Shown piece after piece: positions 46,829-54,446 of a DNA stretch of 64,000 bases. A program made the translations under genes and the position numbers. This DNA is from Flavobacterium granuli (GTDB lineage: Bacteria > Bacteroidota > Bacteroidia > Flavobacteriales > Flavobacteriaceae). Within the stretch, counting starts at the first letter, position 1. Every line of letters begins with the position of its first letter. The DNA is taken from contig NZ_FQWO01000011.1 of the NCBI RefSeq assembly GCF_900129705.1, positions 85,468 through 149,467 on the forward strand. Reading direction: 5' to 3'. The notes below the pieces were generated by a model. The model saw only the letters and a program-made list of their open reading frames with translations. It was not told where the DNA came from and did no database searches.

Positions 46829-47641
46829 TTAGATATATTCTAATATCCGCTCTTTTTCAGACCATTTTATTGGCTCTTTTGTAGTTTTTTCATTAAGAAG
46901 TTGAAGTATTGATGCCGATTTTTCTATAGAATAACCTTCAGATTTGTCATTTATTATAGTCAATTTTTCATTTATTAATTTTTCATATTTTGACTTCAAT
47001 GAAATTTCAAAGTTCACAATAGATTTTCTCAAATCGTTTTCAAAATAACCTGAAGTTGAACCTGTAACATAAGTGATTAAATTTATTTTTGATTTTTTAG
47101 TTATAATCGCACTAAATTTAATGTTTTTAAAGTCATCTAAATAATGTCTTAATTTAACATCTTCAACATAATTTGACTTTAAAAATGTATTTGCGTCGCT
47201 TCTGAAAGTTTCTCTTTCTTTTTCTTCTTTTTCATCTTTATATTGGATACAAAATGAATTTACAGCGCCAACGATAAAATTTGCCAAATCAAATACAGCA
47301 CTTGGAACTTCTTCAATTTTGTTACAGATTTTATAGTAATATTCTATACCTGATTTGTCAAAAGTTGATTTGACTTTGTAATTTAAAGAATATGAATAAA
47401 TAATTCTTCTGATTAAATCTTCTGATTCTTCAAAATTAGGAGTTTCATAATAATTTTGGTCAATCCAACCACTATCGGTAACTACTATTTTTTGATTTGT
47501 AATCGTTACAAAAACCGAAACAAATTTGTTGTTAATGGTTGAAAATGCAGTTATTATTTCTAAAGCATTATCTCTTTCTTTGAAACTTGTTAAATTACAA
47601 AAAGACTTTTTAATTTGCTCTATTACTGTTTTATTTTCCAT
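46829..47641 (-). CDS. DUF1828/DUF1829 protein, second gene of a coupled pair
   Basis: A 270-residue soluble protein. The N-terminal half resembles DUF1828 (VFVTITNQKIVVTDSGWIDQNY, residues about 38-60). The C-terminal half resembles DUF1829 (from about 150, LDDFKNIKFSAIITKK and later LINEKLTIINDKS). The start codon overlaps the stop of the upstream 189-residue gene in the form TAATG, so translation is coupled. DUF1828/1829 proteins occur in mobile and phage-related regions without a settled function. The overlap and island setting suggest a two-component system such as toxin-antitoxin, which is inference. Confidence 0.7.
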   Translation of the reverse strand: MENKTVIEQIKKSFCNLTSFKERDNALEIITAFSTINNKFVSVFVTITNQKIVVTDSGWIDQNYYETPNFEESEDLIRRIIYSYSLNYKVKSTFDKSGIEYYYKICNKIEEVPSAVFDLANFIVGAVNSFCIQYKDEKEEKERETFRSDANTFLKSNYVEDVKLRHYLDDFKNIKFSAIITKKSKINLITYVTGSTSGYFENDLRKSIVNFEISLKSKYEKLINEKLTIINDKSEGYSIEKSASILQLLNEKTTKEPIKWSEKERILEYI

Positions 47642-48210
47642 TACTCAAAATTAATATTATCAAAGTTAATATTAATATTTTCTGTAAAACCTAATTCTTG
47701 AATTAGTTGAATAACAGATGGGAAATTATTATCAATTAACTTTGAATTTGTTTCCATACAAAATAATGAAATCCCGAAATTTATATCATTTGCAATTATT
47801 TGCGCTTCAGCTTCATTTTTTAAAGTTTCATTTTTGTAAGCTATATAATTTCCGTTTTCATCAAATGAATTGAAATGCGGAGTTTTGATTGATTGTTCTT
47901 CAAGTGGAATTTCTGGATTTTCATTCCGGTGAGCAGGACCATCAGAGTCAAATCTAAAGTATGGTTGTTTAATGAAATTATTACAGCGAAGTTTTATTCC
48001 ATATTTGTTGTCTCTTTTACTTTGCTCGATCATAAAAACAATATCTTCACTAATAGTATTGTGTTGAACATTAGACTGACCGGTAAACCAAAAGACATTA
48101 TTCTTTTTAGGTTGAAGAAGTATTTCTTTATTTAAAATAATTTTTTCTTCATAAACCAACTCATTAAAAAAATTAAACTGGTCTTTTATTTCAATGTTTG
48201 TTTTATTCAC
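47641..48210 (-). CDS. Hypothetical protein, first gene of the coupled pair
   Basis: A 189-residue soluble protein. The notable core is PYFRFDSDGPAHRNENPEIPL (split for reading: PYFRFDSDG and PAHRNENPEIP, residues about 82-103), followed by KTPHFNSFDENGNYIAY. The conserved His, Arg, Asp pattern looks like an active or metal site. I associate it with small families of unknown function found beside DUF1828 proteins, but cannot name one. No signal peptide. The gene is first in the pair and shares one base with the next start, so the two products are probably made in balanced amounts. Confidence 0.6.
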   Translation of the reverse strand: MNKTNIEIKDQFNFFNELVYEEKIILNKEILLQPKKNNVFWFTGQSNVQHNTISEDIVFMIEQSKRDNKYGIKLRCNNFIKQPYFRFDSDGPAHRNENPEIPLEEQSIKTPHFNSFDENGNYIAYKNETLKNEAEAQIIANDINFGISLFCMETNSKLIDNNFPSVIQLIQELGFTENININFDNINFE

Positions 48211-48300
48211 GATTCGTTTTTTTTATATTTCTGCCAACTTGTATATATGTCTAATAGCTATCTGACTTTATTTAAAATCAAATATATTGTTTTATTCTTA

Positions 48301-48595
48301 CAAATTATCAAATAGATTTTTTATTTTTTGAATACTTTTCTTACTTACATATTTGTAAATCCCTGTGGTTTTACTGCTGCTATGTCGCAGTAGTTCTTAT
48401 AAATAGCGTAAATCAGTGCCGCTTTCTAATAAAGGATTGGCATAACTATGGCGCAACCATTCTAAGCTTACGGCTTTTGTGATATTATTTTAATAAACAG
48501 GACATATATTTTTCCCTAAAGTATTCCTAAATAGAGCTCCCCAGGAAGTATGTTTTCCAAAACTTTTATTTCCATAAGAAACTCTCGTTAAAGAA
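48301..48595 (-). pseudogene. Dead tyrosine recombinase (integrase C-terminal half)
   Basis: The minus strand reads SLEWLRHSYANPLLESGTDL, then RYL, a stop, then ELLRHSSSKTTGIYKYVSKKS. This is the catalytic end of an XerC/phage-type integrase: the LRHS(Y/F)A box with Arg and His, the (G/R)HSSSKTT box and the catalytic Tyr in TGIYKYVS. The internal stop, a further frame break upstream and the missing N-terminal half show it is inactive. It is the likely former integrase of this island. Confidence 0.8.
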
Positions 48596-48599
48596 CAGG

Positions 48600-49455
48600 A
48601 GGCAATCAAGCGGTCTCTCTCCGGTCGTTCGCTTTGTTCCGTTCGGCTGCTCCAGTCAGTCGTCGGCAGAAAAAGCCTCCTCCCTCCGTTCCACAGTCCA
48701 CTCGTCAGCTAAAAACAGCACCAGCCCCAAAAAAAGGGCAGGTACCGGTTTCGCTTCCTCGCCCTCATCTTCACACGCGCTCTCCCTGCGTTCGGTCGGG
48801 CTACTGCATCCGCAATACCGCTTCATTCCGTTTCGCTTCCCTCTTCGTTCTATAACAACGAATCGATATTGTTACACATTTTGTCACCCTGAATAAAGTC
48901 AAAGGGCGCTGCACTGCATTCCAGCAGTATTTGCGTCTGCCGCCCTCAGTTTTTTCAGCGGTTGCTCCTTCGCTCAGCCATCTGGGTTGGCTCCGTTCGC
49001 TGAAAAACCTCACTTTGCCCTAAATCAAGGTTACCCGCCAAAAAAAGGCGGGAGTCATTTATTGTTTCCCCGCCGTTACACGCTGCTATCCCTTCTCTCC
49101 ATTGCGTTAGCACTCCATTCCGTTCTCGGTCTAGCGTGGCTGTTCGATTGCCGCAACACCGCCGCGGCGCTCCTCATCCGCAAAAAAAAGTTCCTTGCCC
49201 CAAAAAAGGGGCACCACTTTTTTTGCTCCTTGCGGTGCTGGGGGGCGTTAATTGCCGTTTCCACAAGAAATACCGCAAATTAATCCAAGACCACCCTGCA
49301 TTTTTTCGAAAAGAAAGAGAAAAAACCAAGCAAAACTAGCGTCCATTCCTCACTCTCAGTCGGTATTCCGAAAGCTTTCGGAATCCCTCCGTTCCCGTTC
49401 GTCTTTTCCGCTTCTAGAACGGCTTTCTTTTTTTCTCTTTTTTCTTTCCTAAAAA
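48600..49455. repeat. Pyrimidine-rich GC-elevated modular region without genes
   Basis: About 850 bases much richer in C and T on the plus strand than anything nearby (for example CTCCTCCCTCCGTTCC). Three small hairpins with A-only loops recur: CCCC-A7-GGGC at 48726, CGCC-A7-GGCG at 49036 and CCCC-A6-GGGG at 49199. The first two are followed by similar phrases (CACGCGCT...CCCTGCGTTC and CACGCTGCT...CATTGCGTT). Open frames across it show no protein-like features, so I treat it as non-coding. Confidence 0.5.
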
Positions 49456-49495
49456 TTAGATACCAAAAAATGGAAACCATAATAAATAATTAAAT

Positions 49496-49526
49496 CAAAA
49501 AAAAGCCTGATCTCTCGACCAGGCCT
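49496..49526 (-). terminator. Terminator of the DUF5675 operon
   Basis: On the minus strand GCCTGGTC pairs with GATCAGGC around a GAGA tetraloop (49524-49505), using one G-T pair, followed by a run of about eight T. It lies 40 bases after the last small membrane-protein gene. Confidence 0.88.
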
Positions 49527-49564
49527 TCTTATAAATCCGGAAAAGCTTACCAATCAAATCCGGA

Positions 49565-49741
49565 TTATTTATTTTTAGATTTTGTCAACCATTTTAAAAG
49601 GACTGATACTGCAAAACTCACAACGGCTCCCACTACCGCTAAGATAATCGTTTTTACAATATCTTCAGAAAAGATGTTGGGTATCACACTCAACAACGTC
49701 CCTGATACCGTGCCGGTTCGAAGGGAGATATTAGTCTCCAT
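49565..49741 (-). CDS. Small membrane protein, holin-like, last gene of the operon
   Basis: A 58-residue protein from ATG 49741 (an upstream ATG at 49789 would add 16 very basic residues lying inside the preceding gene). One clear membrane helix, IVKTIILAVVGAVVSFAVSVLL, is at about residues 28-49 (written here as IVKTIILAVV and GAVVSFAVSVLL), ending in the basic tail KWLTKSKNK. The start overlaps the stop of the 83-residue gene by 11 bases. Size and layout resemble small holins or membrane anchors, but no family is recognised. Confidence 0.6.
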   Translation of the reverse strand: METNISLRTGTVSGTLLSVIPNIFSEDIVKTIILAVVGAVVSFAVSVLLKWLTKSKNK

Positions 49742-49982
49742 CACGAGCTTTGTTTTGGTTTTCTTGCTCTTTTTGGGCTTTATCATCAACAGTAATTTGA
49801 CTAATCGCAGAGATCACCCCACCGGCAACGGCCAAATAACCGGCAACAGTAACCACGGTAGCCGGTAAAACAATGGGAGCCGCAATCACACTTCCGCTTA
49901 TGGCCAACAAGGTTAAACCAACGGTTCTCAAAATCTTAAAAAACTTTGGAGTGGGCGCTTTCGCGCGTTCTACTACATTCAT
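49731..49982 (-). CDS. Small membrane protein with two hydrophobic segments
   Basis: An 83-residue protein. The basic N-terminus (MNVVERAKAPTPKFFKILR) precedes a hydrophobic helix (TVGLTLLAISGSVIAAP) and a second Ala/Gly/Val-rich helix (VTVAGYLAVAGGVISAI). A charged Gln- and Lys-rich tail follows. Two short helices on so small a protein fit a holin-like or phage-related role. It lies in the minus-strand operon with the DUF5675 gene, after a 304-base gap that holds a repeat-like element. Confidence 0.6.
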   Translation of the reverse strand: MNVVERAKAPTPKFFKILRTVGLTLLAISGSVIAAPIVLPATVVTVAGYLAVAGGVISAISQITVDDKAQKEQENQNKARDGD

Positions 49983-50104
49983 AATTTTTCTATTTATTTT
50001 CTAAATTATCGTCCTAAGGTTTAATTTTTTACAAAAAAAGCAATATAAAATGAGCTTTGAAGTTTGCATTCAATTATGCTTCAAATTACTGTTATTGCCG
50101 GGAT

Positions 50105-50285
50105 TTAACTGTCCTTAGCTTCCGCAGTCGAGCGTCAAATGTTTGAAGAAGTCGTAAAAACAAAAACTGTTTGAGCGAAGCGAGTTTTTTTGTTTTAGAC
50201 TTCGAAAACTAATTTGACCGACGAGGGAGCTCAGACTTGATTTTTTTGTTTCTTTTTTGATCAAGCAAAAAAGAAAATCAGCAAC
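50105..50285. repeat. Intergenic repeat-like element inside the DUF5675 operon
   Basis: The segment contains GTTTGAGCGAAGCGAG next to TTTTTTTGTTTTAGAC, matched inversely by AAAACAAAAAC upstream, and a second hairpin-like TTGTTTC...TTGATCAAGCAA part. From memory, near-identical phrases are scattered between genes in Flavobacteria. No gene is present from 49983 to 50286. Confidence 0.4.
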
Positions 50286-50286
50286 C

Positions 50287-50730
50287 TTAATCTTTTTCTT
50301 TTAATAAAAACGTCAATGGTAGCGAAGTAGAAGAATTAGAATGAATACTTATTTTCACTTCTTCATTGCGCTCTAAAACCGGATAAACCAAAGCTTTCAG
50401 CTTTTCAAACGCTTTTCGGGAAAAACACCCTTTACCAATTCCGCTATGCTGACTAACGGGAGCAATACAACCCAATAATTCCTTCTTAGCGTCATTGGCG
50501 GGATGGATTAAGATTAAATCTCTTCCCGGAACACTTCTCAAATGCAAATGCCATTGGAATTTCGGGCTAAATCGCTTCACTAAAACATATTCTCCTTCAG
50601 GAATACAGGAAATCCGCCTTTGATTTTGAAGCCAAGGCAATTCGATGGTATAACAAACTATTGTGCCGTTCCATTCTAAAACTCCCTGCGTTCCCTCGGG
50701 AAAATAAGTTCTGTTCAACACCAAAACCAT
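50287..50730 (-). CDS. DUF5675 family protein
   Basis: A 147-residue protein fitting DUF5675: N-terminal LNRTYFPEGTQGVLEW, YTIELPWLQNQRRISCIPEGEY, and a core HPANDAKKELLGCIAP in which the His and Cys resemble an L,D-transpeptidase-like site (about residues 79-94). No signal peptide. DUF5675 proteins are often encoded in phage tail or lysis regions. Here the gene starts 1 base after the 251-residue gene ends and is followed by two small membrane proteins. The combination recalls a lysis or cell-wall module; activity is inferred. Confidence 0.75.
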   Translation of the reverse strand: MVLVLNRTYFPEGTQGVLEWNGTIVCYTIELPWLQNQRRISCIPEGEYVLVKRFSPKFQWHLHLRSVPGRDLILIHPANDAKKELLGCIAPVSQHSGIGKGCFSRKAFEKLKALVYPVLERNEEVKISIHSNSSTSLPLTFLLKEKD

Positions 50731-50731
50731 C

Positions 50732-51487
50732 TTACAATCCGCTTACCTGCACCAGGGCCAACGGGTTGTAGGCACCGTTTTTCAACGGATACATTTTGCC
50801 ATTCACCTCTTGAAAATACTCAACCCCAAGAGCCAAAAACAGCGGACTAACGCTGTTTGCACTAACCAAATTAGTTTGGTTAATGGCTGCCGTTGGAGTC
50901 ATATCCCAAGGCAAAATTGCAGTTTCCGAACTTGCAACAACAAAAGTTTCCGCTTCAAAATTGATTTCAGCCCCAGCCGAAATAATTTTGAAATGAGTGG
51001 TTCCGCTCGGAGCCGCAATCATATTCCCAGGAAGGAATGAATCCAAATCAACTGCAATTTCTCCGGTCGCCCTGTCAATCGTTCCTACAAAAGGAGCGAA
51101 TAAACTGGTGCCCAATTTCCCTCTGGCATTAAAGTCAAATCCGGCAAGCAATTCCGCCTCCCCATCAATGACATTGCGCAACCCTCTTTCGTTTACCATA
51201 TCTGCCTGAATCACCTTGACCATCGCCTGCGTCAGTCTGCCCACCATTCTGCTGTCCGCCGAATTCAAAAGCAAAGTACGCAATGCAGTTCTCAACGTTT
51301 TACCGGCCTTTCCGGCTCGGCCAAACTCAGCGCAATTCTCACGCGTTCTCTGAAACGCAGGATCGCTCGCAATTCTGCTCGCATCGATGCCGCCTTTCTC
51401 ACGGGCCAAATGCCCTTCTTGGGTCTTATAAAAAGTAATATCCCCGATAGTACCTTTCAACTTAATTATGCCTTTCTGCCTTGCCAT
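50732..51487 (-). CDS. Conserved Bacteroidota protein of unknown function, lead gene of the DUF5675 operon
   Basis: A 251-residue soluble protein. The start, RQKGIIKLKGTIGDITFYKT, then GGIDASRIASDPAFQRTREN, is well structured. A helical middle (residues about 45-110) leads to a beta-rich C-terminal half. Codon use is richer in GC than the neighbours. I have an impression that near-identical proteins occur in many Flavobacteria, always with a DUF5675 gene, but I cannot name a family. The early basic beta-strand and middle helices suggest a structural protein that assembles, perhaps phage-derived. No gene was seen in the 321 bases upstream (51488-51808). Confidence 0.6.
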   Translation of the reverse strand: MARQKGIIKLKGTIGDITFYKTQEGHLAREKGGIDASRIASDPAFQRTRENCAEFGRAGKAGKTLRTALRTLLLNSADSRMVGRLTQAMVKVIQADMVNERGLRNVIDGEAELLAGFDFNARGKLGTSLFAPFVGTIDRATGEIAVDLDSFLPGNMIAAPSGTTHFKIISAGAEINFEAETFVVASSETAILPWDMTPTAAINQTNLVSANSVSPLFLALGVEYFQEVNGKMYPLKNGAYNPLALVQVSGL

Positions 51488-51808
51488 AATCTCTAATTTT
51501 TAAGTTCAAAATAATCTAACTGTTCTTTCAATCATCATCCTGTTGCAACATTCCCCGATTGATTATCAGACAAAGTTGAGGTATCGACGAGGAATTTGAA
51601 AGAGGGTAGTGTACCATATGTCTTGGACCGACATAAATGACCAATATGAGCACAAATAGTACTTAGAAAAAAGCACAATAAGCCCCAAGTAACTACCTTT
51701 TGGTAAGAGATTTCATTCGGAGATTATATTTATAGTAAATTATATTTCGGTAGGAGACAAATTGGACTTAAAGGCATATCAAAGCCTAGTCAAAGGTATG
51801 GATAGAGT

Positions 51809-52012
51809 ATGAAAACAGAAACGAAGAGGTTGTGTATCTACCCGAAGGATATACAGCGCATAACAGGGAAAAGTTATCGTCAAAGCACAAGATTGATGCA
51901 AAGAATAAGAAGAGACCTTAATAAGCTCGAAAATGAGTTTGTTTCAGTAGATGAGTTTTGCCATTATACCAGTTTAAATAAAGAGCAGGTACTAGCCTTA
52001 ATTGTTGGTTGA
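51809..52012 (+). CDS. Small DNA-binding-like protein
   Basis: A 67-residue basic protein, KRLCIYPKDIQRITGKSYRQ at the start followed by STRLMQRIRRDL and VSVDEFCHYTSL. The layout suggests a short helix-turn-helix in which an excisionase-like or DNA-entry domain is followed by a second helical hairpin. It lies between the DUF5675 operon (opposite strand) and the tRNA-like att remnant, so a role in element control is possible. No named family is recognised. Confidence 0.55.
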   Translation: MKTETKRLCIYPKDIQRITGKSYRQSTRLMQRIRRDLNKLENEFVSVDEFCHYTSLNKEQVLALIVG

Positions 52013-52132
52013 AATTTCAACTCTCAATATTTAGCATTTAATTTTTCGTTGATCCTTAAAAAGTGAAGTGGTATTTAGGACTTTCAAAAACAAAAAATTG
52101 TGGGGATTATGTGGGGATATTTGTCAAACAAA

Positions 52133-52168
52133 AAACCCTAACTCCTTTATTTACAATGGTTAGGGTTT
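52133..52168. terminator. Bidirectional terminator next to the att remnant
   Basis: AAACCCTAAC (52133-52142) pairs perfectly with GTTAGGGTTT (52159-52168). A-runs on the left and T on the right allow use from either side. Two copies of TGTGGGGA (52099 and 52110) lie just before it. Confidence 0.75.
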
Positions 52169-52173
52169 TAAAC

Positions 52174-52188
52174 TGGCGGAGAAAGAGG
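52174..52188 (-). other. Probable attachment-site remnant: tRNA-Ser 3' end
   Basis: The minus strand reads CCTCTTTCTCCGCCA, the 3' end of a Bacteroidota tRNA-Ser including the encoded CCA. The rest of the tRNA is absent. Tyrosine integrases commonly leave such a 3'-end copy when they insert into a tRNA gene, and a dead tyrosine recombinase lies 3.6 kb to the left. Beyond it, 52189-52740 shows no gene. Confidence 0.55.
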
Positions 52189-52740
52189 CTCCGATGCCTT
52201 TATAATAGTCCCTGTATTTACTGAGCTTTCGATATGTTTTTTAAGAACAGGGTCACCAATAGGGTCACTAGACTTTCAAAGTCTTTATTTTAATAATGTA
52301 AAGGTAAGAAATAAGTGTTTAATTCTTTGATTTTTAGGGGATAAAATTATTTACTTGCTTTGTTTTTTAAAGGCTGATTTGTAAATAAGATACCATTTTG
52401 ATACAATTATGAATATAATGAGAGGAAAAAATATGTTTAATAAAAAATAAAAAACGGATAGGTTCTTTCTTTATTTTCTATATCTAAAAATGGAATTACA
52501 GTGCCATTTGTAAAAGATTCTTTTATTGATTAGCTTGAGAAAGGAGTAACTTTTAAAATGTAAAATTTATTAATTATCCTTTTTTATTGATGGTTTTACA
52601 GATACAATTTTATCATCTTTTAAAATAACTAAAACATTGTTTTTTTCTTTTTTAAACTTAATTAAATTTTGGTAAACCTTGTCCATCACTTTGAAAATTT
52701 TGACCTGATTAGCATGATTGATAAACTTTAATTTTTTAAG

Positions 52741-53544
52741 TCATCGGTTTTCTAAATAGCCGATTTTTACCTGTTCTAGTAACTTTACATTCTCTTCAAT
52801 CGTGTTTTGAAAAAACTCAGTCATAATTTTGGCAATATTACTGGAATGTATATCAATTGTGTTTTTCGTTAATATTTTTTTTATTCTGATAAAAAGATCT
52901 TCGCTTAATTGAGCAATTTTTCCCATATCTCTCCCTAAAACCCTTGCAGCAATCCAATTCAGGTTGATATACTTATCACCAAAAAGATCATTGTGTTTTT
53001 CATATATCTCATTGGCATACATATCAAAAAAATGCTTTAGGATTTTACTGATGTCTTTGACATCGTCGCGTCTTATTTCGGGACGTTCTTGAAAAGCAAG
53101 CAATTTGAGCAGTACAATACCGGGTAAGGTGCAAAATTTAAAGCGGTGTTTTTCTTCGAGTTCAGCTTCCGGAAGACCAGAATCATATATTTCCTTGAAA
53201 CCAGACATATTTAGGCTGGTAAGCCCTGTTCCTTGAACAGTTACATTAGATGGTTTAGCTTCAATTTCACCAAAAGACATTAAATCTATTTGTATAATGT
53301 TTTTCTATTTAAGTACAAAGTCATTATCTTTATAAGGGATGAATCCTTCTACGTTTATGAGATATTCTCTGAGATCAGCATAAGTGTTTTTGTCATTTAT
53401 AAAAATAGCAAAATCGATGACTCCAGTAACTCTGCTGGGAGGTATATTGTTTATGGCCGTCATCTAAACATCACGTGCTACGGCACCTACCAGATAAAAG
53501 TCGATATTGTATTTATTCAGTCCTTTTTCTAAAGCGGTAAGCAT
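52741..53544 (-). pseudogene. Nucleotidyltransferase (AbiEii-like) pseudogene with two amber stops
   Basis: One minus-strand frame runs from ATG 53544 to the stop at 52741, broken only by TAG at 53464-53466 and TAG at 53305-53307. Before the first stop it reads YNIDFYLVGAVARDV, and after it VTGVIDFAIFINDKNTY. This is the GxxAxRD / DxDxA(I/V) start of a nucleotidyltransferase, with the first Asp of the pair changed to Val. The last 179 codons are still open as a frame. Both stops stand where Trp (TGG) would fit. Relatives include AbiEii-type toxins and other defence-island transferases. It is inactive unless amber codons are read through. Confidence 0.75.
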
Positions 53545-53560
53545 ATTGGATTGCGACTAT

Positions 53561-53999
53561 TATTTGTTATCATATATTCATTTTCTGCAAGCTAAACATT
53601 AGTAATAGTACTGTTTAATTTTTCATGCAAGATTTTAAGTTGAGTAAGATCTGCTAACAAAGCTTGATCTGTAAAAAAAATCTCCCTTGAAAACGGTATT
53701 TACATTTTTTGAATGATTTTTTTAAGCGTTCAAACATTTGAATAACTTCATCATTAGAATATTCAATTTTAATAAAAGATATAAATCTCTCCTGTGAAGC
53801 GAACTTCCTAAGAACCGAAAATATTCATTTTCAGGAGGATTAAAACTTACCTTATCGATTGTTTTATAGATCTTTGTGGTGCATAAAGTTACTGATAGGC
53901 TTGTTAGATTGCTAACAAATTTGTAATTTAGCTTAAGGTTAGTTAGCTTTTATTCTAATCATTAATGTTTGTGTTTAGAGCTAATTTTTAAACAAGACC
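53561..53999. other. No intact gene; possible decayed reverse-strand remnant
   Basis: This 439-base stretch has no frame of useful length. The minus strand shows short coding-like pieces (for example FNPPENEYFRFLGSS near 53820) in different frames, suggesting another gene lost beside the nucleotidyltransferase relic. Confidence 0.35.
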
Positions 54000-54200
54000 A
54001 TTGTGAATTGCTTTTAAAATTGTATTTTTGGTTATAATTCTTAGCATCTAACATAATATGTTATATAATTAAGTTGTGAATTGCTTTTAAAGTTGTATTT
54101 TTAATTTATCATTTTCAGAAATGAGATTAAGTAATATTATAAATAACCGTTTGTGAATTGCTTTTCAAAATTGTAATTTATAGTTGATAGCAAATGGGAG
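54000..54200 (+). CRISPR. Decayed type II-C CRISPR array, three repeats
   Basis: TTGTGAATTGCTTTTAAA-like repeats start at 54001, 54074 and 54151, 73 and 77 bases apart, as expected for a repeat of about 46-47 plus a 30-base spacer. The first 28-30 bases are well kept (third copy has TTTTCAAAATTGTAATTT). The 3' halves have diverged beyond recognition. The repeat start is complementary to the tracrRNA anti-repeat at 58591-58612, which fixes the array strand as plus, convergent with cas9. Two spacers at most remain. Confidence 0.8.
54001..54030 (+). promoter_or_regulatory. Promoter embedded in the first CRISPR repeat
   Basis: TTG (54001-54003) and TATTTTTG (54023-54030) are exactly 19 bases apart, a full match to the Bacteroidota TTG-N19-TAnnTTTG promoter. 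Transcription would start near 54036 and run into the first spacer. The second repeat has TATTTTTA and the third TAATTTAT, so only the first keeps the last G. Confidence 0.55.
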
Positions 54201-54446
54201 TTTATAGTTTTTGTATAATTAGATGAATGCTGTGTCTTTAGTATTTGTCAAATTTTATGCCTACTATTTAACAATATAATTTGAATAATGTTTTTTTTAT
54301 TTTTTCGTGTAAGTTTGTTTATTTTCAGTATTATTAATCTTGAGATTATCTATTGGTAAGTTTTTCAGCTCTAATAAATTTTGAGTTAAAATTTATGAAT
54401 TTGTAGTTTTAGATCTATTAAATTGGCAAGTGATTTTGACTAAAAG

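Noticed and set aside
48634..49480. Several open frames of 60-98 codons on both strands
   Set aside because: They exist because the region is GC- and pyrimidine-rich with few stops; the products are Arg/Pro/Lys-rich, with no domain-like pattern and mutual overlap.
52174..52260. A complete tRNA-Ser gene
   Set aside because: Only the last 15 bases match; no T-loop, anticodon or acceptor 5' strand follows.
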